Shown piece after piece: positions 34,830-45,000 of a stretch of 64,000 nt of DNA. Positions within the stretch are counted from its first letter, which is position 1, and each line of letters starts with the position of its first letter. This DNA comes from JBCCMA01 sp045107005 (GTDB lineage: Bacteria; Pseudomonadota; Gammaproteobacteria; Steroidobacterales; JBCCMA01): positions 25,269 to 89,268 of the forward strand of contig JBGCFP010000040.1 of NCBI GenBank assembly GCA_045107005.1. Direction: 5' to 3'. A program made the translations under genes and the position numbers. Below the pieces are notes generated by a model. That model was not told the DNA's origin and did no database searches. It worked only from the letters and a program-made list of their open reading frames with translations.

Positions 34830-35938
34830 TGGGCGTTGGCTGGCCGGCCGCCTTGTCAGGGTTAGCAGCGCTACTGATTCCGCTGTTGATCCATCTGTTA
34901 CAGCGCGGCGAGCATCGTGTCGTCCATGTCGCCATCACACGGTTCGTACCCGAGCAGCAGCGGCTGCGTTGGCGGCGCCTCAGGCTTTCGCAACCGATAC
35001 TGCTCGCCCTGCGCCTACTCTTGATTGGCCTTGCCGTACTGCTGTTGGCCGAGCCGTATTGGCGTATCGCGGACAGCACCGACACCGAGCGGGCGTGGAC
35101 GCTGATCTCGCCTCAGGCCGAGTTTGCCCAAGCGGACGCCGGCAACGGTTCGCGCTGGCTGGCACCTGGCTTTCCGCTGGCGTCAGAACCGCGCCCACCG
35201 TGGCAACCCGGGCAGTTGTGGTCACTGCTCGATGCCGCTCATCTTGCGGCACCGGCTGGTGTGCCGCTCAAGGTCGTTACGCCAAGTGTCGCCGCCGAGT
35301 TCGCGGCTCGACGGGCGCAGGTACCGCGCTCGATCCAGTGGGTTGCGGCGCCATCGCGCGATGCAGAAATACCCGTTCGCGAACCCATCCGGATACGAAT
35401 CTTCGCCGATGCGGATCGCCAGTCGGATGCGATGGTCATCGAGCAAGCGGTAGAAGCGTGGCGCGATGCCGGCATCGACGTCGCGACGCAACGGATTTCC
35501 CGTCTACCGCTGGACGCATCGTCCGCCGCTACCGTTTGGTTAAGCCGCCAACCCGTTCCGCAGGACAGCGGCGTCTGGCTGACAGATCAAAACCCGAGCA
35601 GTGACGCGCTGCCCGTTGCCTTCGACACCGACGGTCGCGCGTCGCTGCGCAAGGCCGTAACGGGCGCCCGTGAGGTGATCTACTTTGCAGCGGGACTAAG
35701 AGCAACCGACAAGCACGTCAGCGACGCCTCATTTGCGTTGCGATTGCTGCAAAGCCTGCAGTCGGGGGCGATGCAGACGCCACCCGCCGATTACCCCGTC
35801 AGCCTTTCGGCGCTCACGCCGTCCGCCGACAGCACACAAGCGCAACGAAGGCCGTTGCTCCGGCTGTTCCTTTCGTTAATTCTGATCACCGCGCTGATGG
35901 AGCGGATGCTCAGCGCCTACCTGATGCGCGCGACGTGA
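34829..35938 (+). CDS. BatA-like membrane protein (aerotolerance regulator N-terminal domain)
   Basis: A 369-residue protein from a GTG that overlaps the DUF58 stop. The N-terminus has two TM segments around LSGLAALLIPLLIHLLQRG and ILLALRLLLIGLAVLLLAEPY, the BatA N-terminal domain. A large soluble domain follows and one C-terminal TM ends the protein (PLLRLFLSLILITALMERML). It lacks the central MIDAS-bearing VWA motif of true BatA, as do many paralogues in such operons. It probably anchors the MoxR/DUF58 apparatus to the inner membrane. Its stop overlaps the next start by four bases. Confidence 0.87.
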   Translation: MGVGWPAALSGLAALLIPLLIHLLQRGEHRVVHVAITRFVPEQQRLRWRRLRLSQPILLALRLLLIGLAVLLLAEPYWRIADSTDTERAWTLISPQAEFAQADAGNGSRWLAPGFPLASEPRPPWQPGQLWSLLDAAHLAAPAGVPLKVVTPSVAAEFAARRAQVPRSIQWVAAPSRDAEIPVREPIRIRIFADADRQSDAMVIEQAVEAWRDAGIDVATQRISRLPLDASSAATVWLSRQPVPQDSGVWLTDQNPSSDALPVAFDTDGRASLRKAVTGAREVIYFAAGLRATDKHVSDASFALRLLQSLQSGAMQTPPADYPVSLSALTPSADSTQAQRRPLLRLFLSLILITALMERMLSAYLMRAT

Positions 35939-38169
35939 CCACTGAAACGGGACGTCTTGCGGAGCTCGCCGCACGGGTGGTTCGCCAGCGGCGAGTCGCT
36001 GGCGCGTTGATCGTTGGTGTCCTGGTTCTCACCGGCGTGGCGCTGAGCCAGTCGGTGGCACCGGTCGCCGTGCGGTTGGCGGTCGGATTGGGCGTGCTGG
36101 TCCTGGGTGGCTGGTTACTGCGTCGCACGCGTCTCGACGGCGCCGCGAGCGCCACTGACTACGCGCGTCATCTGGACGCCATCGAGCCGTCACTGCAGGA
36201 CAGTTGCGAACTGTTGCTCAGGGATCGCTCGCAATTGACCGGATTGGCTGCACTGGCCCATGAGCGCGCGGCCAGCCAGTTTCAGGCTTTGGATCAGGAC
36301 GGCGGACTTGCGTCGACGCTGCCGCCCTTCCCCTGGTCCTACGTTGCGGCCGCTGGTGGCACCGCCGCTGTGGTGTCGACGTTAAGCTTGCTGTGGTCGG
36401 CGACCGAAACGGTCGACGACCGTGACTCAATTGTTCGCCCGCGTATTGCGTCAGCGACCGTCACACTGGCGCCCCCTGCCTATCTCGATCTGGCCAACTC
36501 GCGAACGCGCCAACTCGATTTTTCGACCGTGGAGAACGCGCAAGTGCAGTGGCGCCTGGAGCTCGATCGATCGGCGGAACAGGTTGCACTGCTCTTCCAC
36601 GACGGGGAGCGACTGGCACTGACCGGCGCATCGAGCCGGCGCTGGGAATCTTCGTCGTGGTCCGCGCGCTCCACCGTTTACCAGGTCATGGTCGACGGTG
36701 AGGAAACGCCCATCAGCGTCCACCGGATCGACGCCATCGTGGATCAGGCGCCGGTACTTACCGTCGAGTCTCCCGACGTTTCCCTGTTGACGTTGGCCGC
36801 AGATGCCGATAGCGCCCAGCTCGCACTGACATTCCGTGCGCAGGACGATCATCGAGTGGTGGGTGCCGTGGCCAAGGTAACGCTGGCCCGCGGAAGCGGC
36901 GAGCAAGTCCGGTTTCGAGAGCAGGATTTCCCACTTGACGTCACGTTCAGCGATGACGCCAGGAGCATTAGCGTCGATCAATCCATTGATCTCATCGAAC
37001 TGGGGATGACACCCGGCGATGAGCTGTATCTGTTCGCTCAGGTCACCGACAACGAACCCAACGAACCCAACATTGGCGTGAGCAGTACGTTTATCGTGCG
37101 CTGGCCAGGCGAAGACGCGGATGCCGAGCTGACCAAGGCCACCGTTGCGGTGTCGGTACTGCCCGAATTTTTCCGCAGCCAGAGGCAGATCATCATCGAC
37201 ACGGAAAAACTGCTGCGCGACCGACCCAAGCTGGAGGAATCGGAGTTTGCGCAACTGGCGCAGACGCTCGCCATCGATCAGAAACTCCTGCGCTTGCGCT
37301 ACGGCCAATACCTCGGCGAGGAAGACGACAGCGGCATCGGTGCCGGTGCAACCCGTCCTGTCGCAACGGATGACGACGATCACGACGAAAACGAGGAAGA
37401 ACACGAAGACCACGACGAGCACGAGGCACACGAAGAGCAACAACAATACGACCTGCACGATGAGCACGATCACGCTGGCCACGCTGACGAATCGTTCCCG
37501 TCCGACAAGCCGGTCACAGGCGATGCCGATGCCGCGATTGCGCCGTACGCTCATTTTCATGACCGAGCCGAACAGTCCTCGTTATTCGACCTCAATACGA
37601 TACAGCTGTTGCGCGCGGCGTTGTCCAACATGTGGGATGCCGAACTGCAACTGAGGCTGGCCCAACCGCAACCCGCGCTGCCCTTTGAATATGAAGCACT
37701 CAAGTACATCAAAGCGGTTCAGCAAGGACCGCGTATCTATCTGCGCAGAGCCGGGTTTCGACCAACGCCGATCGACGAGGCGAGACGCTTGACCGGCGAT
37801 CTCGATGAAATTGTCGAGCGCCCGGTGGAACACAGCGTCGCGTCGGCCGGCGAGCAGCAGCAGATGCGTGAGTTGGCGAGCGAACTGGTGCGCGTTGTTC
37901 CGAGCGCTGAGCGCATTGACGAAACACTCGCAGCGCTGGTCCCCGGCATTCGCACGCGCGCGGCGAGCGAAGCCACCTGGCTCCCTCTGCTCGAGGCCTT
38001 GCAGCGATTCGACGCGGACCGGCTGTGCGCAGACTGCCGCACGCAGTTGGTCGCTGCGCTGTGGCGATCACTCACCCCGACACTCGCCACGCCAGGTGCC
38101 GTGGACGCCGCGCCGCATCCGGTGGAAGAGGCGTATCGCCAGCGCCAGACGCAGGTCAAGTCACCGTAA
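35935..38169 (+). CDS. Large membrane-anchored protein, DUF4175-like, with His/Asp/Glu-rich linker
   Basis: A 744-residue protein from a GTG overlapping the upstream stop. Two TM segments lie early (GALIVGVLVLTGVALSQS with VAPVAVRLAVGLGVLVLGG, then PWSYVAAAGGTAAVVSTLSLLW), and the bulk is predicted periplasmic. Beta-sandwich-like repeats start near SATVTLAPPAYLDL. Around residues 478-520 is a remarkable run of His, Asp and Glu (for example DHDENEEEHEDHDEHEAHEE) that could bind metal ions. The family is uncertain; DUF4175-like proteins occupy the same place in related operons. It overlaps the next gene by one base. Confidence 0.8.
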   Translation: MTTETGRLAELAARVVRQRRVAGALIVGVLVLTGVALSQSVAPVAVRLAVGLGVLVLGGWLLRRTRLDGAASATDYARHLDAIEPSLQDSCELLLRDRSQLTGLAALAHERAASQFQALDQDGGLASTLPPFPWSYVAAAGGTAAVVSTLSLLWSATETVDDRDSIVRPRIASATVTLAPPAYLDLANSRTRQLDFSTVENAQVQWRLELDRSAEQVALLFHDGERLALTGASSRRWESSSWSARSTVYQVMVDGEETPISVHRIDAIVDQAPVLTVESPDVSLLTLAADADSAQLALTFRAQDDHRVVGAVAKVTLARGSGEQVRFREQDFPLDVTFSDDARSISVDQSIDLIELGMTPGDELYLFAQVTDNEPNEPNIGVSSTFIVRWPGEDADAELTKATVAVSVLPEFFRSQRQIIIDTEKLLRDRPKLEESEFAQLAQTLAIDQKLLRLRYGQYLGEEDDSGIGAGATRPVATDDDDHDENEEEHEDHDEHEAHEEQQQYDLHDEHDHAGHADESFPSDKPVTGDADAAIAPYAHFHDRAEQSSLFDLNTIQLLRAALSNMWDAELQLRLAQPQPALPFEYEALKYIKAVQQGPRIYLRRAGFRPTPIDEARRLTGDLDEIVERPVEHSVASAGEQQQMRELASELVRVVPSAERIDETLAALVPGIRTRAASEATWLPLLEALQRFDADRLCADCRTQLVAALWRSLTPTLATPGAVDAAPHPVEEAYRQRQTQVKSP

Positions 38170-39938
38170 TGCAGTGGCCGACGACAATTGCGCTCGGCGG
38201 CGCCGCATTGCTGGCGATCGTCTGTTTGGTGCAGATCAGCGCGCTGCGCCAATCCAACCGACAGACCGTCCAAGTGTGGATAGCCGCCGGTTTGAACATC
38301 TTGTTTGCGACCGCTCTTTGGCTGTTTTTGTGGCCGCCCGCGACGACGCAAACCCAAACAGAGGTGATCGTGCTGACGCCGTCGGCGACGACCGCGCAGC
38401 GCGCCCGCGCAAGGCGCGCTCGACACGCCGTTGCCCTTGGCGCTGTAACACTGACCGAAGGAGAACAGCGGAACATCACACGCATCACCGATCTCGCTGG
38501 CATCGAAACCCTGTTTGGCAGCGTCGCGACGCTGCGTGTCCTGGGTGCCGGCATCGCGCCGGATGAGTGGCCGGCCGTGCGCCCCTGGGAAGTCGAATTT
38601 TCGCCACCGACCGAAGCGTCCGGCGTGCGCTCCGCCGACTGGCCCCGCGAGCTTGAAACCGGCGCGCCGTTCACCGTAACCGGAGCGCTCAACGCCGCGA
38701 CGCCGCCCAACGTCAACGTGCACCTCCTCGATCCGGCAGGGGACATCGTCGCAACGGCACAAGCGGACGGACAGCAACGCTTCGAGCTCACGGACGCCAC
38801 TCGCGCGCCCGGCAATTTTTTGTACGGCGTGCGGGTCGACGGGGGCGGTGGCGACATCATCGAACAGGTCACCATCCCGGTAAGCGTGCTGGAGCCCGAA
38901 CCGGTGCAACTATTGATGCTGTGGTCGGCACCGTCCTTTGAGGCGCGCTATTTGACCGACTGGGCGCGCAACGCAGGCGCCAGTATCGCCACCCGCATCG
39001 CCATCAGCCGCGATCGCTATCGCGAGCAGTTCGTGCGCGCTGCGCAGCGGTCGCTGACGACCATAACGCCAGCCATCGTCGCCGGGTTTGATGCCGTACT
39101 GCTCGATGCGCGCAGTTGGTCGGCGTTGAGCGGACCGGAACGCGACTCGCTGATTCGATCGGTTCGCGAAGACGGTCTGGGCATTCTGATGCTGGTGCCA
39201 CGCCTGGCGGATCTCGACGCGCCCGCCAGTGAATTTCCCGGACTGCGGATTGGCCCGGGCGGCGCTTCGTCGCTCGCGCTGGATCTGACCGCCACCGTAA
39301 CGCGCGGCGAAATTGCGCTCGCGTCACCGGAAACCACGCTGATTGAAAGCGGTATCGGTGAACCGCTGGCTGGCTTTCGCCGCGCTGACAGCGGCCGCTT
39401 TGGCATCACCCTCGTGACCGACAGCTATCAATTGGTGACGTCAGGACAGGCGGCGACGCATGCACAATATTGGCAATCGTTGATTGACGGCATGGCGCCC
39501 GGTGAGCCGACCCTGACGATGGACGTTCAGCCGGTGCGGCCCGTCGCCAACAAGCGCACCGCGCTGTGTTTTCGCGGCACCGACTTACCCGGCTCGGCGT
39601 CGTTGCGCAACACGGCGCAGAACGCGCAACAGATTCGGCTTGTCACACAAGCCCTGCACCCTGGCGAACGCTGCGGCTACTGGTGGCCGGCCCGCGTCGG
39701 CTGGCACCGCGTGAATGTGGGTACGTCGACCAAGCATGTTTACGTGCACGCCGAACAGGACTGGCGGGTGGCCCGCGATGCGACATCGGCGGTTGCCACA
39801 TCCTTGATCGCCAACGGCGACGTGACACAACGCACGCAAGAGCAAAGGGTAACCAGCGTCTGGTCCAGAGTACCGTTTGCGATTGGCGCTCTGCTGATCG
39901 GTAGCTGGCTGTGGTGGGAGCAAAAAAACCGCGGCTAG
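38169..39938 (+). CDS. Membrane-anchored periplasmic protein, last gene of MoxR operon
   Basis: A 589-residue protein with two N-terminal TM segments (ALGGAALLAIVCLVQISAL and WIAAGLNILFATALWLFLW) and one at the C-terminus (PFAIGALLIGSWLWW). The intervening region contains a possible beta domain (GAPFTVTGALNAATPPNVNVH) and a Rossmann-like part (DAVLLDARSWSALSGPERD) reminiscent of amidotransferase-like proteins of BatA/DUF4159 operons. The ATG is shared with the upstream TAA (TAATG). I do not recognise a catalytic site. The position implies a role with the MoxR, DUF58 and BatA proteins. Confidence 0.78.
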   Translation: MQWPTTIALGGAALLAIVCLVQISALRQSNRQTVQVWIAAGLNILFATALWLFLWPPATTQTQTEVIVLTPSATTAQRARARRARHAVALGAVTLTEGEQRNITRITDLAGIETLFGSVATLRVLGAGIAPDEWPAVRPWEVEFSPPTEASGVRSADWPRELETGAPFTVTGALNAATPPNVNVHLLDPAGDIVATAQADGQQRFELTDATRAPGNFLYGVRVDGGGGDIIEQVTIPVSVLEPEPVQLLMLWSAPSFEARYLTDWARNAGASIATRIAISRDRYREQFVRAAQRSLTTITPAIVAGFDAVLLDARSWSALSGPERDSLIRSVREDGLGILMLVPRLADLDAPASEFPGLRIGPGGASSLALDLTATVTRGEIALASPETTLIESGIGEPLAGFRRADSGRFGITLVTDSYQLVTSGQAATHAQYWQSLIDGMAPGEPTLTMDVQPVRPVANKRTALCFRGTDLPGSASLRNTAQNAQQIRLVTQALHPGERCGYWWPARVGWHRVNVGTSTKHVYVHAEQDWRVARDATSAVATSLIANGDVTQRTQEQRVTSVWSRVPFAIGALLIGSWLWWEQKNRG

Positions 39939-39965
39939 TCGTCCGGATTCCGGCGACGACCGGTT

Positions 39966-40259
39966 TCAGGAAACGTCAGCGAAGTTCCTCTCGCACTTGG
40001 GGCAACTCGATTCTTTGAACAGCGGACCATAGAGCGTCGCGTCCAATGTCGCCATCCACATCCACCGCGCTTTGCAAGACGGGCAAACCAGACCGGCCAA
40101 CGCCAGCACGTAACCCGCCGCCGCGATGATAGTGCCAACCGTCCACGATATGCCCAGTTGTTCGAACAGGGGCAACACGCTACCCGCAATCATCAGCAGC
40201 GCCGCAAGGACCAGTTTCCAGACTTGTCCGCTGTGTCGGATCACTGAATTGTTCATCAT
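39966..40259 (-). CDS. Small membrane protein with C-terminal zinc ribbon
   Basis: A 97-residue protein with two hydrophobic segments (VWKLVLAALLMIAGSVLPLF and TIIAAAGYVLALAGLV) followed by a cytoplasmic-looking tail holding CPSC and CPKC, four cysteines that can bind one zinc. The family is not recognised. It lies downstream of the MAPEG gene on the same strand, 33 bp away, so they may be co-transcribed. The ribosome site before MMNN is poor. Confidence 0.75.
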   Translation of the reverse strand: MMNNSVIRHSGQVWKLVLAALLMIAGSVLPLFEQLGISWTVGTIIAAAGYVLALAGLVCPSCKARWMWMATLDATLYGPLFKESSCPKCERNFADVS

Positions 40260-40292
40260 ATTTTTCTTCTTCTTGCTGTGATGGCTGGACGC

Positions 40293-40676
40293 TCAGAACA
40301 GACGTAGCAAAGGCCCGACCAGCGAGCCGATGAGCAACGCCAGAGTCGCCAGCATTCCGGTCAGAAATCCGGCCCCGCGTGTGGCCGGGTCGGCCACGTA
40401 TGAGCGCTGAAACATAAAGCGACCGATGACATAAATGACGCCAAGCAAAGCGGCAATGCGCGCGTCGACAAACCAGCCAAACATCCACAACGCCGGAACG
40501 CTGACAACGAGCTGCTCGAGCGTGTTCTGCTGGACCCGAAAATGGCGTTCGAAGACAGGGTCGCCCGAGGTCGCTGGCGCCTTGATGCCAGACTCGCCAC
40601 GGGCTTTGCCGACGCGCACGGTGAAATAGATGTATTGCAAGAGCATGAGCGCCGTGACGATCGCCACCCATTCCAT
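40293..40676 (-). CDS. MAPEG family membrane protein
   Basis: A 127-residue four-TM protein of the MAPEG superfamily, related to microsomal glutathione transferases and eicosanoid enzymes. The family motif is in DPVFERHFRVQQNTLEQLVVSVPALWMFG, where the conserved Arg, Gln and Asn of the glutathione site are present. The start is placed at the ATG at 40676 (MEWVAIVTAL), since the upstream extension is charged and does not look like the family. It may detoxify hydrophobic electrophiles. It diverges from the RND efflux operon. Confidence 0.87.
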   Translation of the reverse strand: MEWVAIVTALMLLQYIYFTVRVGKARGESGIKAPATSGDPVFERHFRVQQNTLEQLVVSVPALWMFGWFVDARIAALLGVIYVIGRFMFQRSYVADPATRGAGFLTGMLATLALLIGSLVGPLLRLF

Positions 40677-41000
40677 TCTGTTGTCAAGCACGCAGGCCTC
40701 CAGGGCAAAGATCCAGTAGTCGTGGAGTATAGCGGCACGGCCGTCGCCGCGTATCACATTGCGAGAACAATTTGCCGAGCGTTCGATCCCGCGCGCGACC
40801 CGTGTGGACCGGTTCTGATCCGAGCGCCGGGAAACAAAAGGAAACAGGATAGCGAAGGCGCGCTCTGGACGCGCTGTCAGCGGGCATTTATCTGGAATTA
40901 GCCGGTCATAGGGGTCTGAAAAGCGACATCGATGCGCCATCAACCAAGGAAATGGCGCATAATTGATGAGCTAAACCCCTTAAACACCTGAGACGATTGC
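40677..41000. promoter_or_regulatory. Intergenic region upstream of RND operon, with 9-bp palindrome
   Basis: This 324-bp gap holds no convincing gene. Near the RND operon is an inverted repeat, ATGCGCCAT at 40932-40940 and ATGGCGCAT at 40952-40960, with an 11-nt spacer. The right arm abuts CATAAT, a plausible -10 box, so the repeat could be an operator where a repressor blocks the RND promoter. No TetR, MarR or LysR regulator is adjacent, so the protein that would bind is unknown. Confidence 0.5.
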
Positions 41001-42080
41001 ATGAAATCACTGGCGGTTATTGTTGTTTTGCTCGTGGCTGGCGCGGGCATTTACTGGAGCGCGACGCAAGACTCCAGCAGCACCCCCACAAGTGAGCGCC
41101 GCGGGCCGCCCGGGGGCTTTGGCAAGAAGCGGACGGTCCCCATTACTGTGGCCGACGTGATCAACCGGCCATTTGCGGATCAGGTTGAAGCCATCGGCAC
41201 TGCTCGCGCCACCGAATCGGTCATCATCACGGCCAAGGTGACGGACAAGATTTCCAGCATCAATTTTGCCGACGGCGCGCGAGTCGAGAAAGGTGCGCTT
41301 CTGGTCGAGCTGACCAACGATGAGCAGGCGGCCCAGCTGGCCGAAGCCAAAGCCGATCGTGACGAGGCTCGCGCCCAACTCAAGCGCCTGGAAGAGCTGG
41401 TGCCCAAAAATACGGTCGCAGCGTCTCAGGTGGACGAATCCCGAGCGCGCTTCTCGATCGCCAATGCCCGACTCGAAGGTATCGTCGCGCGGCTCAAGGA
41501 CCGGGTGATTCGTGCGCCGTTTGCCGGCGTGCTGGGATTTCGCGAAATCAGCCCCGGTACGCTGGTGACCCCGGGCACGCGCATTACGACGCTGGACGAC
41601 GTATCGACGCTGAAACTGGATTTCGCGGTACCGGAACTGTTCCTGGGCGCCATCGACATTGGCGATGCCGTGACCGCGTCGAGCCCGGCCTATCGCAAGG
41701 AGCAGTTCAGCGGCACGGTGACCGGTATCGATTCCCGAGTCGACGAGATCACACGCTCTGTCACCATCCGCGCGCTGCTGCCCAATGATCGCGGCGCGCT
41801 GCGCCCGGGCATGTTGCTCACTGTTGAATTGAAAACGGCTGAGCGCACGGCGCTTGCAGTGCCGGAAGCCTCGGTGATTCCCGTCGATCGCGAAGCCTAC
41901 GTCTTTGTGATTGGCACCGATAACGTGGCCGAGCGGCGCACTGTCACAACAGGACAGCGCAGCGACGGCATGATCGAGATTCTCAGCGGCCTTGAGGCGG
42001 GTGAACGCGTCGCCGTGCTCGGCCTCGTCAGTCTGCGCAACGGCGTACCGGTGGTGATCAACGAGCCGGCAGGCGCCTGA
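41001..42080 (+). CDS. RND efflux periplasmic adaptor subunit
   Basis: A 359-residue membrane fusion protein that links an RND permease to an outer-membrane channel. The N-terminus is an uncleaved anchor or signal (MKSLAVIVVLLVAGAGIYW). The lipoyl domain, alpha-hairpin (LAEAKADRDEARAQLKRLEE) and beta-barrel with PFAGVLGFREISPGTLVTPG are in the expected order, as are GRVTGIDSRVDE-like segments. The permease gene starts two bases after its stop. No outer-membrane factor gene is present, so a TolC-like protein elsewhere is presumed. Confidence 0.95.
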   Translation: MKSLAVIVVLLVAGAGIYWSATQDSSSTPTSERRGPPGGFGKKRTVPITVADVINRPFADQVEAIGTARATESVIITAKVTDKISSINFADGARVEKGALLVELTNDEQAAQLAEAKADRDEARAQLKRLEELVPKNTVAASQVDESRARFSIANARLEGIVARLKDRVIRAPFAGVLGFREISPGTLVTPGTRITTLDDVSTLKLDFAVPELFLGAIDIGDAVTASSPAYRKEQFSGTVTGIDSRVDEITRSVTIRALLPNDRGALRPGMLLTVELKTAERTALAVPEASVIPVDREAYVFVIGTDNVAERRTVTTGQRSDGMIEILSGLEAGERVAVLGLVSLRNGVPVVINEPAGA

Positions 42081-42082
42081 TC

Positions 42083-45000
42083 ATGTGGCTATCGGATACG
42101 TCGGTCAAACGCCCGGTCTTCGCGACGGTGGTCAGCTTGCTGTTGATCGCTTTCGGAATTCTGGCGTTCCAGTCACTGACGACGCGCGAGTACCCGGACA
42201 TCGTGCCACCGGTGATCTCGGTGAGCACGACCTACGCCGGTGCATCCGCGAATATTGTCGAGACGCGGATCACCCAGCTTCTGGAAAAACAAATTGCGGG
42301 CATCGAAGGCATCAGAACCATGACGTCGCGCAGCCAGGACGGCTCGTCACGCATCACGATTGAATTTGGCCTGGACGCTGACCTCGCCGAAGCGGCCAAT
42401 GACGTGCGCGACCGGGTCAGCCGCGTTGCCCGCGCGCTGCCCGATGGTGTCGACCTGCCATCGATCTCAAAGCGCGATTCAGACGCGCGCCCGATCATGT
42501 ACCTGAGCCTGACCAGCGCTGGCGACATGACGCCCATGGCGCTCAATGACTACGCCGAGCGCTATCTGGTGGACCGCTTTAACGTAATCCCCGGCGTGTC
42601 GCGCATGGACGTGTTCGGGTCGGGTCGTCCGTCCATGCGCGTCTGGCTCGACCGAGTGGCACTGGCCGCACGTAATCTGACCGTCCAGGACGTCGAAACC
42701 GCGTTGCGCCAACAGAACATCGAGCTGCCCGCCGGCACGCTGGAATCCAACAGCCGTCAACGTCAGGTTCGCTTGGCTCGCGGCTACGAGACTGAGGCGG
42801 ATTTTCGCGCGCTCGTGGTCGCTCGCGGTGACGACGGCTATCTGATCCGGCTAGGCGAAGTTGCGCGTGTGGAGCGCGCGCCTGAGAACATTCGCAATGT
42901 TTTTCGAGCCAATGCAACCAACACCGTGGCACTGGGTGTTGTAAAGCAATCGACGGCCAATACGGTCGCCGTGCTCGAAGCCGTCAAGGAAACCGTCGCT
43001 CAGGTTAATGAAGACATGCCGGGCGACATGAAACTGATTCCCAGCAGCGACGATTCGATTTACATCCGCGCCGCGATTCGCGCTGTCTTTTTGACCATTC
43101 TGGTAACAACGGGGCTGGTCAGCGCCGTGCTGTTGTTTTTCTTGGGCTCGCTACGCGCCACGATCGTGCCCGCCTTAACGATCCCCATCTGTCTGACGGC
43201 GTCGTTCATGGCGCTATCAGCGTTCGGCTACACCATTAATCTGATCACGCTGCTTGCTCTGGTGCTGTGCATCGGCCTGGTCGTTGACGATGCGATTGTG
43301 GTGGTCGAGAACATTCACCGGCGCATGGAAAAACGCGGCGAAGCGCCACTGCTCGCCGCGTACAAAGGCACGCGTCAGGTCGGATTTGCCGTGATCGCAA
43401 CGACGCTGGTCCTCGTGGCCGTGTTCACACCCATTCTGTTTCTCAAAGACAACCTCGGGCAGCTGTTTGGCGAGCTCGCGGTGACCGTATCCGCCGCGAT
43501 GATCTTCTCGACGGTGCTCGCGCTGTCGCTCACGCCCATGCTGTGTTCGAAACTGTTCAAGCCGCACACGCAACAAGGTCGAGTCAGCGCCGCCATTGAT
43601 CGATGGTTCGAAGGTCTGAACGAGCTCTACGGGCGTACGCTTGCGGCGTCGCTGCGAGTACCCATTGCCGCCGTGCTCGCGACCGTGTTGGTCGTGATCA
43701 GCAGTTGGTATCTCTACAATGAAGTGGACCAGGAGTACGCGCCACAGGAAGATCAAGGCAATTTTATCGCCAGTTTCCGCGCCGCGGAAGGCTCGAGCTT
43801 TAAACGCATGGCCGAATTCGTCGACGAAATCGAAGCACCCATGCGACCCTACATCGATTCGGGCGTGATGCAGCGTGGCCTGCTGCTAATTCCGGGTTTT
43901 GGCGGTCGCGGCAATAACACAGCTGTTGTCATTGTGACGCTGTCGCCCGATCGGCCACCTGACGCGCTCACCGAAAAAATCAAGAACGATTTGACACGGG
44001 AATGGAACAATATCCCCGGACTCAAAGCCTTCAGTTTCCTTCGCTCCGGGCTGTCCCGCGGCGGCGGCGGGCAGCCGGTGCAGATTGTCATCGGTGGCAG
44101 CAACTACGACGAACTGGCGCGCTGGAGAGACGTGGTGCTCGATCGCGCGGCAGAAAACCCCGGCCTGGCTCGCGTGGAATCAAATCTCGATGATACGCAG
44201 CCACAGATCTCGATTAACGTTGATCGACGGCGAGCCGCCTCGCTCGGTGTCTCCATCGAAGCGGTGGGCACAACCCTGGAATCGATGATGGCCGAGAAGC
44301 GCGTTGCGACTTACGTGGTCGACGGCGAGGAGTACGAGATCATCATGCAGGCCGACGCGCTGCAGCGCCAAACCACCAGCGATCTACAGAATATTTTCGT
44401 GCGGTCCGCCTCGTCGGGCCAGCTGATTCCGTTGTCCAATCTGATCACGATCGACGAAAAGGCGGGGGCCAGTCAGCTCAACCGCTACAATCGCTTGCGG
44501 GCCGTTACCATCAGCGCGAGTCTGGTCGGCGACTACACGCTACCGGAGGCGCTTGCGTTCTTTGAGGACGTGGTGCGCAACGAACTACCGGCCGTCGCAC
44601 AACTGGATTACGCAGGCGAGTCTCTGGAGTTTAAGGAAGCCAGCGGCGGGCTGATGTTTACGTTTGGCATCGCGCTGCTCGTGGTCTTTCTCGTGCTCGC
44701 CGCCCAGTTCGAGAGTTTCATTCACCCGCTGGTCATTATGGTCGCCGTGCCTTTGGCTGTCGCTGGCGGCTTGCTGGGCCTCTACGTCACGAATACACCG
44801 TTCAACATCTTCAGTCAGATTGCCATGATCATCCTGATCGGCATCGCCACCAAGAACGGCATTTTGATCGTCGAATTCATCAACCAGATGCGGGAAAGCG
44901 GAGAGGATTTCGAGCGATCGATCGTCGAAGCCGCAAAGATTCGTCTACGACCTGTCTTGATGACCACTATCTCGACGTCAGCGGGCGCCGTGCCTTTGAT

